Source of the DNA: a virus
Length of the DNA: 64,000 nucleotides
IMG/VR virus record: IMGVR_UViG_3300021440_000013
Location: 62,001-126,000 of that record
Strand: one strand, 5' to 3'
Shown: positions 25,018-32,156 of the stretch, piece after piece
Position numbering within the stretch: the first letter of the stretch is position 1
Layout of the letters: every line of letters begins with the position of its first letter
The notes under the pieces: generated by a model
What the model was told of the DNA's origin: nothing
Seen by the model: the letters and a program-made list of their open reading frames with translations, nothing else
The model's database searches: none
Position numbers and translations under genes: made by a program

Positions 25018-25046
25018 TAAAAACATGTTTCTAAGAAAATCTAACC

Positions 25047-25064
25047 CTATATATCCTACTTGAC
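25047..25064 (+). promoter_or_regulatory. Early-type promoter
   Basis: CTATATATCCTACTTGAC; the 30 bases after it are nearly identical to those after the promoter at 39746. Confidence 0.7.
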
Positions 25065-25112
25065 AACACTCATTCGAGTGCTTGCACCCCTACGTCTAAG
25101 GAGACATGGACC

Positions 25113-26078
25113 ATGAACACCAACACCAACGCCACCACCACCAAGATCACCGCCGTAACCCACGGTGGTGTGTTCCATACTGACGAGCTCGTCGGCTTGG
25201 CCATCCTGGCCATTCGCGCCGGCGGCACCCAGAACATCGAGGTCTTCCGTTCACGGAGCCTCGACGTGATCACTGACATCGTCGAGAAGGGCGGCTACGC
25301 GCTCGATGTCGGCGGGGTGTATGAGCCCGTAAAGGGTCAGTACGACCATCACCAGCGTGGCGGTGCCGGAAACCGCGACAATGGCGTTCCCTACGCAACG
25401 GCAGGTCTGGTGTGGAAACACCACGCCGAAGAGGCGGTGGGTCACATCGCCTACTGCCTCGGCGTGGACTTGACCGCCGGCCAAATGGCGGCCATCATCG
25501 CCCGTGTCGACGACGAGCTGATCGCCGTCGTCGACAGCATCGACACCGGTCACAGCCGGGAGCGGATTGACAACCCGCTGAACATGGTGGTCAACGCCAT
25601 GAAGCCGAGTTGGCTGTCCTCGGCTTCAGGAGCGGCGCTGCGGGCGGCGTTTGACGCCGCCTACGTCGCGGCCTACCACTACCTCGGCGGGGTCATCGAA
25701 AATGCCATCGGGGACGCGATCGCTGAGGCTGAAGTCACCGCGGCGCTTGAGAAGGTCGAAGGCGACGTGTTGGTGCTGTCGCGCTTCATGCCGTGGCAGA
25801 AGGTCCTGAAGGACAACCCGGCTGCGCACCCGATCAACTGGGTGGTGTTCCAATCTCTGGAGGGGAATTGGAACATATCGGCGGTGCCGATGCCCGGTAC
25901 GTTCCGAGACAGCAAGCGGCTGCTCCCGGAAGCTTGGCGGGGGCTGAAGCCAGACGAACTGCTGGCCGTCAGTGGCATCGACGATATCGTGTTCTGTCAC
26001 CCCGCTGGTTTTATCGGTGGGGCGAAGAGCCAGGAAGGCGCCATCGCGATGGCAAAAGCTGCTAGCCTAGCGGCCTAA
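25113..26078 (+). CDS. MYG1-like (UPF0160) metal-dependent phosphoesterase, GC-rich gene
   Basis: 321 residues. The N-terminal THGGVFHTDELVGLAIL, the VGGVYEPVKGQYDHHQRG block with its DHH and a later RVDDELIAVVDSID match the MYG1/UPF0160 family, a DHH-related group with predicted nuclease or phosphohydrolase activity. C-terminal VCHPAGF-like segment (VFCHPAGFIGGAKSQEGAI) is also typical. The gene is clearly more GC-rich than its surroundings with many GCC, GGC and GTC codons, suggesting transfer from a high-GC source. Confidence 0.75.
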   Translation: MNTNTNATTTKITAVTHGGVFHTDELVGLAILAIRAGGTQNIEVFRSRSLDVITDIVEKGGYALDVGGVYEPVKGQYDHHQRGGAGNRDNGVPYATAGLVWKHHAEEAVGHIAYCLGVDLTAGQMAAIIARVDDELIAVVDSIDTGHSRERIDNPLNMVVNAMKPSWLSSASGAALRAAFDAAYVAAYHYLGGVIENAIGDAIAEAEVTAALEKVEGDVLVLSRFMPWQKVLKDNPAAHPINWVVFQSLEGNWNISAVPMPGTFRDSKRLLPEAWRGLKPDELLAVSGIDDIVFCHPAGFIGGAKSQEGAIAMAKAASLAA

Positions 26079-26084
26079 CAGAGA

Positions 26085-26120
26085 AGAGAGGGGGTTTCAA
26101 AACCCCCTCTCTCTTTTTTC
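26085..26120 (+). terminator. Rho-independent terminator
   Basis: AGAGAGGGGGTTT/AAACCCCCTCTCT stem followed by CTTTTTT. Confidence 0.85.
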
Positions 26121-26166
26121 TTTGCAACTCTAAAGCAACGTGGTCTTTGTAAAAAAAGACTGTCAC

Positions 26167-26182
26167 GTATATATTACATGCC
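26167..26182 (+). promoter_or_regulatory. Early-type promoter
   Basis: GTATATATTACATGCC contains TATATTAC; the gene at 26219 follows. Confidence 0.65.
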
Positions 26183-26218
26183 AACCCTGCTAACACCGCG
26201 TTTCATTAAGGAAAAAGT

Positions 26219-26608
26219 ATGTTTTATATCAACAGCATCGATGTGTCGGCCAAAGAATACATCTGTCGTGAATACATCATGAAGGTGATGAATTGTGGTC
26301 ACCCGCTCTCACACGGTCGTGGCAAAGAAGTGGTGTATGCGATCATGAAAGTTTACCCTACGATCGTTGATCGTGATGAAACGACAAGCGATCTTCTCTA
26401 CGCGGCGGCTCTCGGATGTGAAAGTGATCTTCCAGTCGAGGAGATCGTAGCGACCACGCTCAAAGGTGGGGCGCTGGATGCGTTGTTTAACCATATCTAC
26501 AACACGGAGTTTGTGCAAAACATGGTGAACTCGGCCCAGAGCGTTCACGTCATGGCCGAGAGGGATGAGTCCGGTGAGATCGTTCCTGTCATAAAAACCC
26601 TCCAGTAA
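26219..26608 (+). CDS. Hypothetical protein, 129 residues
   Basis: Start after AAGGAAAAAGT. Acidic, mostly helical; includes SDLPVEEIVATTLKGGALDA. First gene after the 26167 promoter. Not recognised. Confidence 0.6.
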   Translation: MFYINSIDVSAKEYICREYIMKVMNCGHPLSHGRGKEVVYAIMKVYPTIVDRDETTSDLLYAAALGCESDLPVEEIVATTLKGGALDALFNHIYNTEFVQNMVNSAQSVHVMAERDESGEIVPVIKTLQ

Positions 26609-26627
26609 ACTTTCAAGAGCTTTTAAA

Positions 26628-26813
26628 ATGGCCATAGTCCTCCGTGTTGTTAAAGAGGTCGTCAGAACATTCCCGACAGCGTCTCCTGAAAAGGTCATTA
26701 TGTCGATTGAATCCTATCGGAAGAACCGGAATAAAGGATCAACCGACTGGGAAGGGCGACGTGCTCAGTTTCAACGCATCCTTTCGATCGCTATTAAGAA
26801 TCGTCACCGTTAA
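26628..26813 (+). CDS. Small basic protein, 61 residues
   Basis: Begins MAIVLRVVKEVVRTFPTASP and ends in a basic stretch (RILSIAIKNRHR). Follows the 26219 gene in the same transcript and is closed by a terminator. Not recognised. Confidence 0.5.
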   Translation: MAIVLRVVKEVVRTFPTASPEKVIMSIESYRKNRNKGSTDWEGRRAQFQRILSIAIKNRHR

Positions 26814-26816
26814 AGG

Positions 26817-26850
26817 ATCTACCTGGGGTATGGAACCCCAGGTAGATTTA
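26817..26850 (+). terminator. Hairpin terminator
   Basis: ATCTACCTGGGG/CCCCAGGTAGAT perfect 12-bp stem with a seven-base loop. Confidence 0.65.
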
Positions 26851-26907
26851 TGTGTATCTGTCTGATTGGTTGGAAGCCTTCCATAACCTTTACTTAAATT
26901 CTTCAAA

Positions 26908-27018
26908 ATGAAGACCCTCATTATTTTTATCCGCAGCTTGTTTAAATTTAACGCTCCTCTCGGCGAATACACCGACATGGGGTATGAAGCAGCGGACACA
27001 CGGACCTTACATATATGA
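26908..27018 (+). CDS. Small hydrophobic-start protein, 36 residues
   Basis: MKTLIIFIRSLFKFNAPLGE at the start; its TGA overlaps the ATG of the next small gene (ATGA at 27015). The overlap supports a real coupled pair, but the ribosome site is weak. Confidence 0.4.
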   Translation: MKTLIIFIRSLFKFNAPLGEYTDMGYEAADTRTLHI

Positions 27019-27194
27019 ACCCTTTTAAAAGTCTGATCCGGCATTTTTTGAGTAAGCGAAAAACACCCGCTGTCATCGAAGAGATGCCGCACTATCGGCT
27101 AAAGACCCGGTGCCCTCGGTGTGGACAGATGGTGCGTGTGGGTCAGAGTCATCGAGACTCTGATGGCTTTGTCTGCCAAGATCGAATTAGGTAG
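27015..27194 (+). CDS. Small zinc-ribbon-like protein, 59 residues
   Basis: Overlaps the previous gene by ATGA. Contains CPRCGQMV and a later single Cys in GFVCQD, after a basic N-terminus (SLIRHFLSKRKTP). Looks like a half zinc ribbon. Function unknown. Confidence 0.45.
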   Translation: MNPFKSLIRHFLSKRKTPAVIEEMPHYRLKTRCPRCGQMVRVGQSHRDSDGFVCQDRIR

Positions 27195-27261
27195 CAGATA
27201 GCTCCCTTTTATTGATTTTAACCACCGATACGTTATCAATGAAAGATTTGAAAGGAGCGTC

Positions 27262-27669
27262 GTGAGCAGCAAATACTTTAGTCAAAAGAAACTTGATTTT
27301 TATAAGAGCAAACTGGGAGATCTGAGCTATACCGAGATTCTCAGTTTGCTTGAAGAAGCGAACCGTTTGATCGGTGAATTGGGCCCGTTTGATCCGGCGG
27401 TCGATTATTTCTACCGCCAGCGTGAAGCCTTTCAGCAATTTGCTGATTGTTTTTACTATGTCAATCCGGACGATGAGACCTATCGCGCACACTTGGTCAA
27501 GAAGACCATGTTGTATACAATCCATGGCGGTGAGATCAGGGAGGCCACTTCGTATGTACCTGTCTGGTATAAAGAAGGTTCGAGCGATTACCGTATCCGC
27601 TTAGCCTCCGGTGTCTATGAGCAGTACCCCGATATAGATCGGCGCTATATTGAAATTATATCCGTTTAA
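27262..27669 (+). CDS. Hypothetical protein, 135 residues, GTG start
   Basis: The GTG at 27262 lies after AAAGGAGCGTC. Aromatic-rich helical protein (FYRQREAFQQFADCFYYVNP). Not recognised. Confidence 0.6.
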   Translation: MSSKYFSQKKLDFYKSKLGDLSYTEILSLLEEANRLIGELGPFDPAVDYFYRQREAFQQFADCFYYVNPDDETYRAHLVKKTMLYTIHGGEIREATSYVPVWYKEGSSDYRIRLASGVYEQYPDIDRRYIEIISV

Positions 27670-27681
27670 AAAGAGTGGTGT

Positions 27682-27840
27682 ATGTCCATGGTCTTTCGTG
27701 TACTCTTAGTTGCTTTGGTGATTTACGTCGTTCTCTCCATCTTTTCGGGAAAAGATGAGATTGTGGAGCGTGTTCGTAAAAGTATTCCTACGTCCGTTCG
27801 GGGTGAAGCATGTCTGATATTGTTAACCAAGAGCTCTTAA
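27682..27840 (+). CDS. Small membrane protein, 52 residues
   Basis: One clear membrane segment (VFRVLLVALVIYVVLSIF) at the N-terminus, then a charged part. It overlaps the next gene by about 30 bases. Not recognised. Confidence 0.5.
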   Translation: MSMVFRVLLVALVIYVVLSIFSGKDEIVERVRKSIPTSVRGEACLILLTKSS

Positions 27841-28139
27841 CGTCGTCGATCTTAGAGGATCGACCCACGACATTCGTTAACGCCGCATTGAGAGGTCATC
27901 TTGCACGGTATAGGTTCCGAACCTTCTACACGGTTGAACAAGGCAAAGAGATCTGGATTTGGAAGGGCTTTATAGAGGCTGAATGCGAGATCTTGGTTCC
28001 GGACCTTCATTATTCATCATCCACCTTTACGTCCGAGTACGCCGCGTTGAGCCATGCTCTTGAAATGATTAAGCATTACAAACTCTCCCCGATTGTCCAA
28101 AAGCCTGTACCGAATTCTCAAGACACCTGGTTCTACTAA
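27810..28139 (+). CDS. Hypothetical protein, 109 residues
   Basis: Starts inside the 3' end of the small membrane protein gene, so probably coupled. Contains FYTVEQGKEIWIWKGFIEAE. Not recognised. Confidence 0.55.
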   Translation: MSDIVNQELLTSSILEDRPTTFVNAALRGHLARYRFRTFYTVEQGKEIWIWKGFIEAECEILVPDLHYSSSTFTSEYAALSHALEMIKHYKLSPIVQKPVPNSQDTWFY

Positions 28140-28171
28140 AAGGGTTTTTGAACTTTCAATGAAGCAAGGTT

Positions 28172-28187
28172 TTCATATTAACTGCCT
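28172..28187 (+). promoter_or_regulatory. Weak early-type promoter candidate
   Basis: TCATATTAACTGCC resembles the promoter core; the start codon at 28196 would lie very close, so the transcript would be nearly leaderless or the match is chance. Confidence 0.3.
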
Positions 28188-28195
28188 AACTTACC

Positions 28196-28696
28196 ATGGC
28201 TAAATCAAAGAAACCCAAAAAGAAGTACCACCCCAGGGAGGTATTCATCCCTTCGATCCTAAACGCGCATTTCACGTTTCAGCCGTTTGAGGATGCACTC
28301 AAGCGGATGCTCGAGACCGGTGAGATGGAAGTCGATGAGGTCGGTATTCCGATCTATAAAGACACCTATGGGAAAGCGCAGTCGTTCGAATCCGGGCTTA
28401 AGATCTATATCCGTTTTATCTCGGTGTATTCTGAATGCATCGAGCTCAACATCAATACCAAGCCTTTCGAAGTGCTGATGAACGCACTTCGGGAAGGGTA
28501 TGTGGTCGATGAAGAAAACATCGAGGACGTGATGGTGTGTTTTAAAGCGTGCCGTGAACTCGTTGCGATCACGGCACCACGCACCATGACGCTTCTTATG
28601 CAGCAGGTGCGTAAGGAAATGAATGATGAGAAGATAGAACAGATCGCTCAGATAAATCAAAAACTTTACAGCGAGGAAATTGTCAAAAGTGCCTAA
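28196..28696 (+). CDS. Hypothetical protein, 166 residues
   Basis: Lys-rich N-terminus (AKSKKPKKKYHPREVFIP) followed by a mixed helical body. Contains MTLLMQQVRKEMNDEKIEQI near the end. Could bind nucleic acid through its basic tail. Not recognised. Confidence 0.6.
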   Translation: MAKSKKPKKKYHPREVFIPSILNAHFTFQPFEDALKRMLETGEMEVDEVGIPIYKDTYGKAQSFESGLKIYIRFISVYSECIELNINTKPFEVLMNALREGYVVDEENIEDVMVCFKACRELVAITAPRTMTLLMQQVRKEMNDEKIEQIAQINQKLYSEEIVKSA

Positions 28697-28698
28697 AC

Positions 28699-28729
28699 GC
28701 ACAGGGTGGGTTTAAGACCCACCCTGTGC
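28699..28729 (+). terminator. Hairpin terminator
   Basis: GCACAGGGTGGG/CCCACCCTGTGC stem with a seven-base loop. Confidence 0.65.
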
Positions 28730-28793
28730 CGTAAAAAGCCTAACAGACCAATAAAGACCCGTCGGGAACGATACTGTTTTAAAGGAACATTGT

Positions 28794-28908
28794 ATGTGGT
28801 CGATCGAAGATTTTAAAAAGCTAGAAAAACCAGGAAGACCACCCTACTCTGGAGAAAGTTGAAAAAGAACTCTTGGATAAGATCCAAGAGAAAACACTCA
28901 TGTCTTAA
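28794..28908 (+). pseudogene. Possible frameshifted small gene
   Basis: ATG at 28794 after AAAGGAACATTGT opens MWSIEDFKKLEK and stops after 22 codons. A +1 shift at the A run before CCAGG restores a charged frame, NQEDHPTLEKVEKELLDKIQ, that runs to a TAA at 28906. Either a broken gene, a sequencing error in the A run, or a real 22-residue peptide. Confidence 0.35.
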
Positions 28909-28921
28909 AGATCTAATAGAC

Positions 28922-28955
28922 AGGAGAGGGGTGTGAGACCCTCTCCTTTTTCTTT
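28922..28955 (+). terminator. Rho-independent terminator
   Basis: AGGAGAGGG/CCCTCTCCT stem followed by TTTTCTTT. Confidence 0.8.
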
Positions 28956-28970
28956 CCTAGGGGGAACATC

Positions 28971-29216
28971 GTGAGTAATAAATTAAGCGCACTTGAATTT
29001 GTTCGTAAAGAACTTAACCACCACGAATATAATAAAGTCATGCCTGAAAGCAGACTTGAAAAAGACCTCGGGGTCGACAGCCTTGAGCTTCTGGAACTTG
29101 TCATGACGGTGGAAAAATATTACAGCGTTGATTTTGAAGACGATGAACTTGAGGCGCTTGTGACGGTTCAAGATTTCTGCACTTTGATCGAAGGAAAGAT
29201 CACGTGTCTTTCATAG
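28971..29216 (+). CDS. Acyl carrier protein
   Basis: 81 residues, GTG start. Acidic four-helix carrier fold with the attachment motif LGVDSLELLELV; the Ser of DSL (about residue 36) would carry phosphopantetheine added by a host transferase. The length matches bacterial ACP (about 78). No acyl-transferring partner gene is seen nearby. Related single ACP genes occur in some large phages; the partner and purpose are unknown. Its 3' end overlaps the next gene. Confidence 0.8.
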   Translation: MSNKLSALEFVRKELNHHEYNKVMPESRLEKDLGVDSLELLELVMTVEKYYSVDFEDDELEALVTVQDFCTLIEGKITCLS

Positions 29217-29443
29217 TCGTCAAATACGCAGCAGACGGCTACTGGCGTGATCGATGGCTGCAAGATCCAAAACGCATCGGTGTGCTTGAGTCAGACACAG
29301 CTGCGTTTTCACACAGTGGTAAAGTTGCGGCACTTAAAACAAAATATCTTTGTTCAGCTGAGGCTGAAGACGCTGTGGGTCGAATCAACCAAATTAATCC
29401 ATGTGGCGGCTACGCGGTCTGTCCCCAAATAAAAGCGGTGTAA
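29204..29443 (+). CDS. Hypothetical protein, 79 residues
   Basis: GTG start inside the ACP gene end, so probably coupled. Contains VKYAADGYWRDRWLQDPKRI and AEDAVGRINQINPCGGYAVC. Not recognised. Confidence 0.5.
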   Translation: MSFIVVKYAADGYWRDRWLQDPKRIGVLESDTAAFSHSGKVAALKTKYLCSAEAEDAVGRINQINPCGGYAVCPQIKAV

Positions 29444-29444
29444 T

Positions 29445-29831
29445 ATGTCCATCACTTTTAAGATCATCTACACCCTTGAGCATGTAGAGACATACTCCTT
29501 TTCTGCCAACTCACTCAACGAAGCCATCTGTGCCGTCGCAATACCGATTCTCAGGGACAGAAACATCGCTGTTGAAAGAATTCTTGTAGAGGAGAGCGTC
29601 CTCCGTATTGTTGTGGTTGATGCGCTTCTCGACATCTCAATGATACCAGATAGTGTTCTCTTCATAGTAAGTAACGACGGAACTGGCCGGAAACTATTTG
29701 ACACCACACTTCATGAGTGGATGGCGCAGTTTAACCTGCTATTCGTTTCTGAAAAGACACACATCTCACGATTCATTCATAAAGGTGATTTTTTAAAAAG
29801 GAAGCGCTGGATAAAGATACCATCCGCATAA
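29445..29831 (+). CDS. Hypothetical protein, 128 residues, with a -1 frameshift-type site near its end
   Basis: Starts two bases after the previous stop. A T TTA AAA heptamer in the zero frame lies at 29792-29798, close to the stop. A -1 shift there would replace the last residues with about 49 others and run to the TAG at 29945. Product not recognised. Confidence 0.55.
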   Translation: MSITFKIIYTLEHVETYSFSANSLNEAICAVAIPILRDRNIAVERILVEESVLRIVVVDALLDISMIPDSVLFIVSNDGTGRKLFDTTLHEWMAQFNLLFVSEKTHISRFIHKGDFLKRKRWIKIPSA

Positions 29832-29947
29832 TCTGTTTGGAAAACGGCTATACGCTACGTAAACAGGAAGATGGTTCCAATGACCTTAACGACTATGTCT
29901 TTAAAACAGCCCAGCTCTTTTACGAACTGGGCTTAAAAAGGAGGTAG
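29798..29947 (+). other. Possible -1 frame extension of the preceding gene
   Basis: An open frame without its own good start begins at the slippery heptamer and encodes KEALDKDTIRIICLENGYTL then LNDYVFKTAQLFYELGLKRR, which looks like real protein. It is either reached by -1 frameshifting or is the separated end of a gene broken by one base. Confidence 0.4.
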
Positions 29948-29951
29948 TGTG

Positions 29952-30446
29952 ATGATCACTGCTAGTCAAAAAGTGCTTGAGATCTTTATCAACAAACTGT
30001 TTTTTAAATACGGAGAAAAGACTGAGCTCTCTTCGTCGGAGTTCTTTGAACTCAAAAACGAGATCCGACAGGCGATGCTGGACTGGGCGGACGCACAAAA
30101 GACAGTAAGAATGCCGTGGCAGTTTAACCCACCGCTCTCTAAAGAAGGGTGTGACTACAAGCGTCCTTTAGACACGCGGGAGTTTCTCAAAAAAGAATCT
30201 CTAGGTATCCAGTACGAGATCGCCTCTCGCGTAAGACCTACGGGTTACGATGAAATTTCACGACTTCTTAAAACCTCAGGGTGCTCTAAAGAAAAACCCT
30301 ATTGGATCCACAGTGTCTTGGGTGTTTTGGAGACATCGCGAGGCACGCTGGTGCTGATTCCTGAAGATTGGGTTATTAAGGTCGCAAAGGACTTCTATCT
30401 CGTTTTGGATGACGCTACATATAGGGCGCTGTACCTCGATGCTTAA
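29952..30446 (+). CDS. Hypothetical protein, 164 residues
   Basis: The ATG at 29952 lies seven bases after AGGAGG; a GTG one codon earlier is possible. Mixed helical protein with a Trp-containing C-terminal part (GTLVLIPEDWVIKVAKDFYL). Its stop overlaps the next start. Not recognised. Confidence 0.6.
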   Translation: MITASQKVLEIFINKLFFKYGEKTELSSSEFFELKNEIRQAMLDWADAQKTVRMPWQFNPPLSKEGCDYKRPLDTREFLKKESLGIQYEIASRVRPTGYDEISRLLKTSGCSKEKPYWIHSVLGVLETSRGTLVLIPEDWVIKVAKDFYLVLDDATYRALYLDA

Positions 30447-30780
30447 ACGCCTTCTGAGGTCTCTTCAAGGTATGCCTAAGAGGCGCTCAGCAAAAGAGCG
30501 CCTCTTAGAGCTCATGGAGACCGATTACCAATGGCTCTATGCTGACGAGCGGCTTAAGAGCCTTATCGAGCGTTATTATCCGTTATTGACCGAAGAGGCA
30601 GACAACTATACTCCCGAAGATATCTTTAGCTTACGCACAAGACATAAGATGAGGGCCTTGGACGCGGAAGATTTTCTTTCAATCCGAACAATCCCTATAG
30701 AACCCACACACCTCAAGAAAGAATCCCATGAGCCTACTGCCCGATTGGAAGATACGCCAACTCTGCCACACACAGTTTAA
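30439..30780 (+). CDS. Hypothetical protein, 113 residues
   Basis: ATG at 30439 overlaps the previous stop (ATGCTTAA). Very basic start (MLKRLLRSLQGMPKRRSAKE), then a helical part. A 13-bp inverted repeat, CTAAGAGGCGCTC/GAGCGCCTCTTAG, lies within its 5' part (about 30476-30508), which looks like the terminators elsewhere. The true start may therefore be the later in-frame ATG near 30514. The end overlaps dcd. Confidence 0.45.
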   Translation: MLKRLLRSLQGMPKRRSAKERLLELMETDYQWLYADERLKSLIERYYPLLTEEADNYTPEDIFSLRTRHKMRALDAEDFLSIRTIPIEPTHLKKESHEPTARLEDTPTLPHTV

Positions 30781-31348
30781 CTCCAAACCGATGATCGAGC
30801 CTTTTGTTGAAACCTCGGTCAAAAAAGTCTTTATTGGAGAAAATGCCACGCCTGTCGGCATTCTTTCCTACGGACTATCGAGTGCGGGTTACGATATTCG
30901 TTTGTCGCCGAACGATCTTAAGATCTTCACCAACACGCATGCCAAGTTGGTTGACCCGCGTAAAGTTGATCCTGAATCCTACATTCAGCCTAAGTTGCTG
31001 GTTGATGAGGACGGGCTTGACTATGTCATCTTGCCGCCCAATACCGTGATGCTGGGTCACACATTGGAATGGTTTAACATTCCAAGAAACCTCATGGCGA
31101 TCTGCATGGCCAAGAGCACGCTGGCGCGTGTTGGCGTGCAAATTCTCGTAACGCCGCTTGAACCGGAGTGGTCGGGTCGGTTGGTGGTAGAGATCAGCTC
31201 TAACATCCCTTCTCCTGTTAAGATCTACCCGAATCAAGGTATCGGTCAGTTGATCTTTTTTGAAACTAGCGGCGTCTGCGAAGTGAGCTACGCGGATCGT
31301 GGCGGAAAATATCAAAACCAAACCGGAACACAAGACGCAATCGTTTAA
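30728..31348 (+). CDS. dcd: dCTP deaminase
   Basis: 206 residues. Converts dCTP to dUTP and ammonia, feeding dUMP to thymidylate synthase. Family motifs: SSAGYDIRLS near residue 51, the catalytic block KSTLARVGV (Ser, Arg, with a downstream Glu in TPLEPEWSGRLVVEIS), IGQLIFF, and the end YADRGGKYQNQTG. Length agrees with bacterial Dcd (about 193). The bifunctional dUTPase form cannot be excluded. Works with the thyA, folA and tmk genes near 40-45 kb. Confidence 0.92.
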   Translation: MSLLPDWKIRQLCHTQFNSKPMIEPFVETSVKKVFIGENATPVGILSYGLSSAGYDIRLSPNDLKIFTNTHAKLVDPRKVDPESYIQPKLLVDEDGLDYVILPPNTVMLGHTLEWFNIPRNLMAICMAKSTLARVGVQILVTPLEPEWSGRLVVEISSNIPSPVKIYPNQGIGQLIFFETSGVCEVSYADRGGKYQNQTGTQDAIV

Positions 31349-31351
31349 TCT

Positions 31352-31390
31352 AAGAGAGGAGGGGACAAACCCCTCCTCTCTTTTATTTTT
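31352..31390 (+). terminator. Rho-independent terminator
   Basis: AAGAGAGGAGGGG/CCCCTCCTCTCTT stem followed by TTATTTTT; separates dcd from the convergent - strand gene. Confidence 0.85.
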
Positions 31391-31418
31391 CACCATCTTC
31401 CATAGATTGCTTGATTGT

Positions 31419-31928
31419 TTACACCCTCGAGGGTGTAAACGCGCCATAGAGTTTCAAGGTAGTGTATCCAAAACCGCCAGGCACCCACGAGTCCTTAGGT
31501 TCTTTTGGGTCGTTAAATGGATGGTAATAGATCTTCTCTACCTTAGAGATGTTTTTAATTCTGATCTTAGCGACCTTTGTTATCTTGACGCTACTAAGAA
31601 TAGCGTGTTCTTTAGTGACAAACGCGTCATGCACCGTTCTTTTTTTTGTGAGCTCCTCGGGTGTTAAAAGCTTGGTATTCTTGGTAAGCTCAGGTGAATA
31701 AACATAGAAGTCTAAGTGCGGGTAATGTTCTAAATCAAAGAAGTTCTTAACGTTAGGGTAAACAGCTTGAAAACACTGAACGATGCTGGGTGAGCATGAA
31801 AACCGAGGGATGTCGGGCTCCGGATACACCTCTTCTTCATAAAGAGGTTCATCCTCATAGATACCATCAGCTCTTTTTGGATCAATGATGGTAGGAAGAT
31901 CACTTTTGAACGAGATATGGAACAGCAT
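31419..31928 (-). CDS. Hypothetical protein, 169 residues, - strand
   Basis: One of few - strand genes. The ATG at 31928 (complement) follows CCGGAGAAAA; the frame is open further upstream. N-terminal third is acidic and proline-rich (EDEPLYEEEVYPEPDIPRFS); no family recognised. Its start region abuts the structured element at 31937. Confidence 0.6.
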   Translation of the reverse strand: MLFHISFKSDLPTIIDPKRADGIYEDEPLYEEEVYPEPDIPRFSCSPSIVQCFQAVYPNVKNFFDLEHYPHLDFYVYSPELTKNTKLLTPEELTKKRTVHDAFVTKEHAILSSVKITKVAKIRIKNISKVEKIYYHPFNDPKEPKDSWVPGGFGYTTLKLYGAFTPSRV

Positions 31929-31936
31929 TTTTCTCC

Positions 31937-32141
31937 GGTAAAAAGTTTTAAGGCATATAAATAAGTTGGTAGCGCAGTCCTGGCTTCCTAGCTGTTTCAA
32001 GCCGGCGAAAAGATATAGTTAAGTCTATATTAGCACTTGGGGTTTTTCTTACGGAAAACTCCACACGCGGGTGGTCCGCGTGTGGAATCCATGAAACGTT
32101 GTGTCTGCTACCACTTTATTTAAAGTGCGTGGATTTTTTTA
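31937..32141 (+). ncRNA. Structured non-coding element, copy C, before the third tnpB-like gene
   Basis: Same plan as A1/A2: GTAAAAAGTT start, GGTAGCGCAGT with a partner GCTTCCTAG, a GGGGTTTTTC/GAAAACTCC hairpin, a CCACACGCGG/CCGCGTGTGG hairpin (32061-32085), a variable stretch, a CACTTT/AAAGTG terminal hairpin (about 32112-32126), then seven T. The third hairpin differs from A1/A2 by a paired change (T-A to C-G), which supports RNA structure. The gene starts 16 bases later. Confidence 0.65.
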
Positions 32142-32156
32142 CTAGGGGAACTACTG

